In this document: positions 59,862 through 64,000 of the stretch, piece after piece | Numbering within the stretch: the stretch's first letter is position 1 | Layout of the letters: each line of letters begins with the position of its first letter | Source: Candidatus Lambdaproteobacteria bacterium RIFOXYD2_FULL_56_26 | Lineage (GTDB): Bacteria; SAR324; XYD2-FULL-50-16 | Direction of reading: 5' to 3' | NCBI GenBank assembly: GCA_001783715.1 | Contig: MFNF01000001.1 | Coordinates: 434,001 to 498,000, forward strand | Length of the DNA stretch: 64,000 nt | Notes under the pieces: model-generated | Told to the model about the DNA's origin: nothing | The model's input: the letters and a program-made list of their open reading frames with translations, nothing else | The model's database searches: none | Program-made: the position numbers and the translations under genes

Positions 59862-60434
59862 CTAGTTGAGGATAAATTCAGTGATCAGGATCTTTTTGAC
59901 CGGGGTCCGGTCCTTGGTTTCCGTGGTGTCCACAAAATCCTGGGTGAAGAGGCTGTTGACCTTTTTGTACAATTCCCGTTTGACCAATTCGGTCCCCGCT
60001 CGGGTCCTGAGGTCGTCGGTGTTGAGGTTTTGCAAAAAGGAAATCACCATGTCATCGATCATCGGCTCCCGAGCGGCCAAATAAAGCAAGGCCGCCGGGT
60101 CTTCCAAGGCGGCGACCAACTTGATGCTCAAGAAGTGTTTCCCGTCCCGAAGGTTGATGGTGTATTTTTTGGGTGGAGTGAACACCGGGTTGGTCAATTT
60201 GACGGCATCGGCCTGGGAGGAGGCGCTGATCTCTTCTTCCAGTTTCGCCTTGGCCATGTCCATCTCTGCACCTGCGCCCGGATCGCCTGCGGCGGGGGCC
60301 TCTTCCTTCGAGCCGCCCAAAAACATCACCGCCCCAACGGCCAGACCGATCAAAAGCAAGAGCACCACTCCGATGATGATGATCAGCTTCTTCTTTTTCC
60401 CGCCGCCTGACTCCTGTTTTTCTTCGTCTGCCAT
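59862..60434 (-). CDS. fliL: flagellar basal body-associated protein FliL
   Basis: FliL supports stator function at the inner membrane. The 190 residues have a short Lys-rich cytoplasmic N-terminus, one membrane helix (about 17-39), an Ala/Glu/Pro-rich linker and a periplasmic stomatin-like domain. That domain includes YTINLRDGKHFLSIKLVA and ends KKILITEFILN, near the usual VYFTEFVIQ ending. It heads fliL-fliN-fliO and lies 117 bases downstream of a sigma-54-like site. Confidence 0.93.
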   Translation of the reverse strand: MADEEKQESGGGKKKKLIIIIGVVLLLLIGLAVGAVMFLGGSKEEAPAAGDPGAGAEMDMAKAKLEEEISASSQADAVKLTNPVFTPPKKYTINLRDGKHFLSIKLVAALEDPAALLYLAAREPMIDDMVISFLQNLNTDDLRTRAGTELVKRELYKKVNSLFTQDFVDTTETKDRTPVKKILITEFILN

Positions 60435-60550
60435 AACTCTCCCTAGCTGGTTGGGGATAAGGGGTCTTTTTTTCTTTGGTTTTTTGGCATTGTAGCCAAT
60501 TCCCCCTGCCTTGGCAAAGGGACAAAAAAGAGTGCCGTTTTAAGGGTAAT

Positions 60551-60565
60551 GCAAATTGAGTGCTA
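60551..60565 (-). promoter_or_regulatory. candidate sigma-54 promoter before fliL
   Basis: The minus strand reads TAGCACTCAATTTGC. The -12 TTGC and the spacing are perfect; the -24 element has TAGCAC instead of TGGCAC, losing one of the two key G residues. The expected start would leave a leader of about 105 bases before fliL. It lies in the 160-base gap after the patatin-like gene. Confidence 0.42.
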
Positions 60566-60594
60566 AAGGGGCCGGTCCCTTGGCAATCCCGGTT

Positions 60595-61500
60595 CTAACG
60601 GAACCCAAAAAATCGTCCGACCTTCTTTTTGAACAGCGCCTTTTCGATCACTTCCAACGACCGGCGGGCAGCGGAGTACCCCCGCTCCACACAAAGGTCA
60701 AGCTTCGTAAAGTCGGCCCAATGGATGTCCATCAGGTCCACCACGATCTTCACCTCCGCTTGGCTGAGGCACTTGCCCTTGAGGGCCATACGGCTCGCTT
60801 CGGAAGCCCTCAGTTGGATGTCCAGGCCCGAAAGCTCCAAGGTCGAGTCCCCCAGGTTGCTCATGGTCGGCGCTACGTCCACGGCGATCACCAGATCGGC
60901 CCCCATCTTGCGGGCCAGCTCCACCGGCACCGGGACCAGCCAAGAACCGTCCACATACCGTTTGCCGCCGATTTTGACCGGCGGGAAAATCCCCGGAATC
61001 GCCGAAGTGGCCATCACCGCTTCCATCATCGGCCCGGACAAAAATTCCATCGCTTGGCCATTCTTGAGGTCGGTCCCAATCAGGCCCAAGGGGATCTCAC
61101 AGTCCTCAATCCCGATCTTGGGGACTAGGTGGCTCAGGTTGCGTTCAAAGGTTTCCCGAGAGATAAAGGAACTGCGGGTGCTGCTGATGGCCAAAAAAAT
61201 TCCGTTGGTCACCATTTTTTTGAGTTGTTCGTAATAGCCATTGCTCTGAGACTTCCCCGCTTGGATCAGTTCGAGTTTGGTTTGGTTAAAGTCCTGGGAA
61301 TCCAGGAAGGCATTGACGTTTTGGATCACCCGGTCGATTTGGGGGTGGGCAGCGTAAATTGCCCCGATCACTCCACCGATGCTTACCCCGGCGATGATGT
61401 TGATGGGGATCTTGGCTTCGGTTAAGGCTTGGATCACCCCCATGTGAGCCAGCCCCCTAGAGGCCCCGCCTCCCAGAGCCAGAGCCACTTTCAACGTCAT
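60595..61500 (-). CDS. patatin-like phospholipase (RssA/NTE type)
   Basis: This 301-residue lipid acyl hydrolase has a glycine-rich oxyanion motif GGGASRG (10-16). The nucleophile S40 is in GVSIGG, and the dyad aspartate D184 is in YVDGS (DGG/DGA in most relatives). No signal peptide or membrane helix is present, so it is cytosolic or peripherally bound. It starts 8 bases after aspS on the same strand. Substrate unknown. Confidence 0.9.
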   Translation of the reverse strand: MTLKVALALGGGASRGLAHMGVIQALTEAKIPINIIAGVSIGGVIGAIYAAHPQIDRVIQNVNAFLDSQDFNQTKLELIQAGKSQSNGYYEQLKKMVTNGIFLAISSTRSSFISRETFERNLSHLVPKIGIEDCEIPLGLIGTDLKNGQAMEFLSGPMMEAVMATSAIPGIFPPVKIGGKRYVDGSWLVPVPVELARKMGADLVIAVDVAPTMSNLGDSTLELSGLDIQLRASEASRMALKGKCLSQAEVKIVVDLMDIHWADFTKLDLCVERGYSAARRSLEVIEKALFKKKVGRFFGFR

Positions 61501-61508
61501 GGGAAACC

Positions 61509-63302
61509 TCAGCTATTGGAAAGACGAACCGCCAAAGAAAGTTCCTTCAGTTGCGCCAAATCCACCTCACTGGGGGCATCGGTCAAGAGGCAAGAAGCGG
61601 TCTGGGTCTTGGGGAAGGCGATCACGTCCCGGATGGAATCGGTGCCCACCAAAAACATCATGATCCGGTCAAACCCAAAAGCCAATCCGCCGTGAGGAGG
61701 AGCCCCGAATTCCAGGGAGTCCAGCAGAAAGCCGAACTTGGCCCTGGCTTGTTCTTCGGTCAACTTGAGCAACCGAAAGACCCGTTCCTGTACATCGGCC
61801 CGGTGGATACGGATGCTACCGCCGCCCAGTTCCACCCCGTTGAGGACCAGATCGTAGGCCACCGAGCGAATCAAGCTCAGGTCGCCCTGTTCGTGGGCCT
61901 CCAGGTCCGACAGGACCGGCATGGTGAAGGGGTGATGGGTCGAGCTGAAGCTGCCGTCTTCATTGCGTTCAAACAGGGGGAAGTCGGTGACCCAAACAAA
62001 ATGGAAGTCCCCTTCCTTGACCAGCCCCTTGCGCTTGGAAATCTCCTTGCGTAGGTTGCCCAGGGCATCGTTAACGATGTTTTTGCTGTCCGCCCCGAAG
62101 AGCAGAAGGTCTCCTTCCTTGGCTTCGGTAATCCGGTTGATCTCGGCGATTTCTTCTGGGGTAAAAAACTTGGCAATAGGGGACTGCCAACCTTCTGGGG
62201 TCAGTTTGACCCAAGCCATCCCTTTGGCTTTGTAAATCTTGACGAAGTCGGTCAACTCATCCAATTCCTTGCGGGAAAAGGCCGCTCCGCCGGGGACGTT
62301 GATGGCCTTGACCAGCCCACGGGGCTGGTTGGCCGCATCTTGGAACACCTTAAAGCCACAGGTCTTGCAAAGCCCGGTCAGGTCCTTGAGCTCCAACCCA
62401 AACCGCATGTCTGGAGCATCGGAGCCGAACCGCTCCAAGGCTTCCTTGAAGGTGATCCTGGGAATCGGGAAGGGAACCTTGACCCCAATGGTTTCACCAA
62501 ACAGCTGCCGGATCATCCTTGAGGTGACCTCGATCACATCTTCCTGGTCCACAAAACTCATTTCCAAGTCGATCTGGGTGAACTCGGGCTGCCGGTTGCC
62601 CCGCAGGTCTTCGTCCCGGAAACATTTGACGATCTGGAAGTAACGGTCATAGCCCGAGATCATCAGCATCTGTTTGAACAGCTGGGGAGACTGGGGCAGA
62701 GCGTAGAACCTGCCGGGATTGACCCTGGAGGGAACCAGATAGTCCCTCGCCCCTTCGGGGGTGGACTTGGTCAATACTGGGGTTTCCACTTCAAAAAAAT
62801 GTTCCTCCGACAGGAAATTACGCACAATTTGGGCGGCCTTGGAGCGCAGCATCAAGGTCTTTTGCATGGCCGGTCGGCGCAGGTCCAAGGTCCGGTATTT
62901 GAGCCGGTTCTTTTCGGTGATCTCTTCGTCTTCAATCTGGAAGGGCAAAGGGGAGCAACTGTTGAGGATCTTCAGCTCCTTGACGTACACCTCCAAACCG
63001 CCGGTCTGCAGCTTGGGGTTCACCGTCTCGGCACTCCGGGCTCCAACCACCCCTTGGATGGCCAACACAAATTCACTTCTGACCCCCGAGGCCCGCTCGA
63101 AGGCCACCGGCTGGTGTTGTGGCCCCAAGACGATCTGGGCCAAGCCGGAGTAGTCCCGCAGGTCGATAAAAATCACCCCGCCGTGGTCTCTACGGCTGTG
63201 TACCCAGCCCATCAAGGTCACGGTCTTGCCGATCTCTTGGGCGCTGAGTTGGGTCATCAGGTGGGTCCGTTTCCAATCGCCCAGGGTATCAAGTCCGCTC
63301 AT
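61509..63302 (-). CDS. aspS: aspartyl-tRNA synthetase
   Basis: This class II synthetase charges tRNA-Asp. The 597 residues have the OB-fold anticodon domain (TLMGWVHSRRDHGGVIFIDLRD, about 29-50) and motif 2 FRDEDLRGNRQPEFTQID. A bacterial GAD insertion lies at about 310-400, and motif 3 GLAFGFDRIMMFL near the end. It is full length. The start ATG is 17 residues before the first OB strand, as usual. Confidence 0.96.
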   Translation of the reverse strand: MSGLDTLGDWKRTHLMTQLSAQEIGKTVTLMGWVHSRRDHGGVIFIDLRDYSGLAQIVLGPQHQPVAFERASGVRSEFVLAIQGVVGARSAETVNPKLQTGGLEVYVKELKILNSCSPLPFQIEDEEITEKNRLKYRTLDLRRPAMQKTLMLRSKAAQIVRNFLSEEHFFEVETPVLTKSTPEGARDYLVPSRVNPGRFYALPQSPQLFKQMLMISGYDRYFQIVKCFRDEDLRGNRQPEFTQIDLEMSFVDQEDVIEVTSRMIRQLFGETIGVKVPFPIPRITFKEALERFGSDAPDMRFGLELKDLTGLCKTCGFKVFQDAANQPRGLVKAINVPGGAAFSRKELDELTDFVKIYKAKGMAWVKLTPEGWQSPIAKFFTPEEIAEINRITEAKEGDLLLFGADSKNIVNDALGNLRKEISKRKGLVKEGDFHFVWVTDFPLFERNEDGSFSSTHHPFTMPVLSDLEAHEQGDLSLIRSVAYDLVLNGVELGGGSIRIHRADVQERVFRLLKLTEEQARAKFGFLLDSLEFGAPPHGGLAFGFDRIMMFLVGTDSIRDVIAFPKTQTASCLLTDAPSEVDLAQLKELSLAVRLSNS

Positions 63303-63374
63303 GTTTTTTTAAGGGGGGGTTAGGTTTTTTGGGCTATCTTGAAAGGAGCAAGGCATGCCGTCAAGAGGCTTGGC

Positions 63375-63917
63375 CTAAAGGTACCGTTTGATTTGTTCCA
63401 AAAGACCGGGGAAGTCCTTGGCAATGTGCAGCAGGCTCAAGGCCTCTTCCTTTACAAACCCTTGGATTACCAAGAGGTTGATCTGGGCCAGCAGGGGGGC
63501 AAAAAAACCCTCGCCGTTGAGCAGGATCACCGGTTTGCTGTGTTCCTTCAGTTGGGCCAAGGTGACCACCTCGAACAACTCGTCCAAGGTACCGAACCCA
63601 CCGGGCAAGACCACAAACAAATCCGAGTACCGCAGCATGATCGACTTTCGTTCGGACATGCTGTCCACCTCGATCAGGCGGCTGAGATTCTGGTGCCCGA
63701 TCTCCGTCCGGTTGAGGCTTTTGGGAATCACCCCAATCACCTCCCCCTCTTCGGCCAAACAGGAATCGGCCAAAATGCCCATCAAACCGATGGACCCGCC
63801 GCCATACACCAGCCCCTGATGGTTTTGGCCGATCCAACTGCCCAAGCTCAGCGCCCATTCGGAATAGACCGGCTTGACCCCAACCCGAGAGCCGCAAAAG
63901 ACGCAGATTCGCTTCAT
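63375..63917 (-). CDS. LOG-family nucleoside 5'-monophosphate phosphoribohydrolase
   Basis: The 180 residues match the LOG family (TIGR00730), which removes the base from cytokinin or purine nucleotides. ICVFCGSRVG at the N-terminus, LVYGGGSIGLMG, SMSERKS and the catalytic PGGFGTLDELFE motif are all present. The starting ATG lies 3 bases after the rpoD stop. In bacteria the physiological substrate is often unknown. Confidence 0.9.
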   Translation of the reverse strand: MKRICVFCGSRVGVKPVYSEWALSLGSWIGQNHQGLVYGGGSIGLMGILADSCLAEEGEVIGVIPKSLNRTEIGHQNLSRLIEVDSMSERKSIMLRYSDLFVVLPGGFGTLDELFEVVTLAQLKEHSKPVILLNGEGFFAPLLAQINLLVIQGFVKEEALSLLHIAKDFPGLLEQIKRYL

Positions 63918-63920
63918 CGA

Positions 63921-64000
63921 TCACTCATAGAAGCTTTTGAGCATCCGGCTCCGGGTCGGGTGGCGCAGTTTGCGCAGTGCTTTGGCTTCGATCTGACGAA
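63921..64000 (-). CDS. rpoD: RNA polymerase sigma-70 factor RpoD, C-terminal fragment
   Basis: The last 25 codons are visible and read RQIEAKALRKLRHPTRSRML followed by KSFYE, then TGA. This is region 4.2 of the primary sigma factor, whose helix-turn-helix reads the -35 element; the usual end is RQIEAKALRKLRHPSRS followed by a short tail. The rest of the gene lies beyond the window. Confidence 0.85.
   Translation of the reverse strand, partial: RQIEAKALRKLRHPTRSRMLKSFYE

Noticed and set aside
1-64000. Mobile elements, CRISPR arrays, tRNA or rRNA genes
   Set aside because: No transposase or integrase, no regularly spaced direct repeats, and no cloverleaf or rRNA-like stretch were seen on either strand.

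Overview
The window looks like a chromosomal segment from a GC-rich, flagellated, Gram-negative bacterium, either a proteobacterium or a related deep-branching lineage. The evidence is a P-ring and an L-ring lipoprotein (FlgI, FlgH), a TonB-dependent BtuB receptor, CyaY, probable sigma-54 promoters, and a flgFGAHIJMNKL-csrA-fliW gene order of the kind known from deltaproteobacteria-like groups. The exact taxon cannot be fixed from the sequence. I see no tRNA, rRNA, insertion sequence, prophage or CRISPR array. Coding density is very high, with many 1-4 base start/stop overlaps and several tail-to-tail gene overlaps.

Layout. (1) 1-1.5 kb: a PilZ-like protein and asd; a bidirectional terminator separates them from cysK. 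(2) 2.7-13.3 kb, minus strand: the late flagellar locus, read as flgF-flgG-flgA-flgH, then flgI-flgJ-flgM-flgN-flgK-flgL-csrA-fliW. Sigma-54-type promoters precede flgF and flgI, a terminator follows flgH, a sigma-28-like site precedes flgM, and an unusual hairpin overlaps the flgK ribosome-binding site. (3) 13.5-19.4 kb: a corrinoid methyl-transfer module. A B12-binding protein, a UroD/MtaA-fold protein, a DUF1638 protein and a hybrid histidine kinase form one overlapping operon. It diverges from a 2Fe-2S/ASKHA corrinoid-activating protein. (4) 19.4-26.8 kb: a periplasmic-sensor hybrid kinase, an FlmA/PtmA-like short-chain dehydrogenase, and an alcohol/aldehyde oxidation operon (aldehyde dehydrogenase, small Tat-type subunit, GMC oxidoreductase). 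(5) 26.9-39.8 kb, minus strand: cobalamin uptake and the late steps of cobalamin synthesis (cobS-cobQ-cobD-cobA-cobU; cobT; btuB-DUF71-btuF-btuC-btuD-cbiB-ferredoxin). Cobalamin riboswitches lie before cobT and before btuB. (6) 40-50.6 kb: mixed housekeeping and unknown genes (PAP2 phosphatase, Hpt protein, HAD-like protein, TPR protein, comEC-like, holA, cyaY, a large unknown protein). (7) 50.8-54.5 kb: a UDP-sugar dehydrogenase homologue without its catalytic cysteine, and a double GT4 glycosyltransferase. (8) 54.5-64 kb, minus strand: rpoD (3' end only), a LOG-family gene, aspS, a patatin-like gene, fliL-fliN-fliO behind a sigma-54-like site, argG, folB, alr, a DUF445 gene and thiN.

How the parts fit. 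The cobalamin genes supply the cofactor that the corrinoid module 10 kb away would use. The flagellar genes show layered control: sigma-54 early, sigma-28/FlgM late, and CsrA/FliW after transcription. Two hybrid kinases without Hpt domains and one free-standing Hpt protein lie in the same window and could belong to a phosphorelay. The least explained parts are the corrinoid module (divergent methyltransferase, kinase built into the operon, no visible substrate-specific subunit), the catalytically altered UDP-sugar dehydrogenase homologue, and the flgK leader hairpin.
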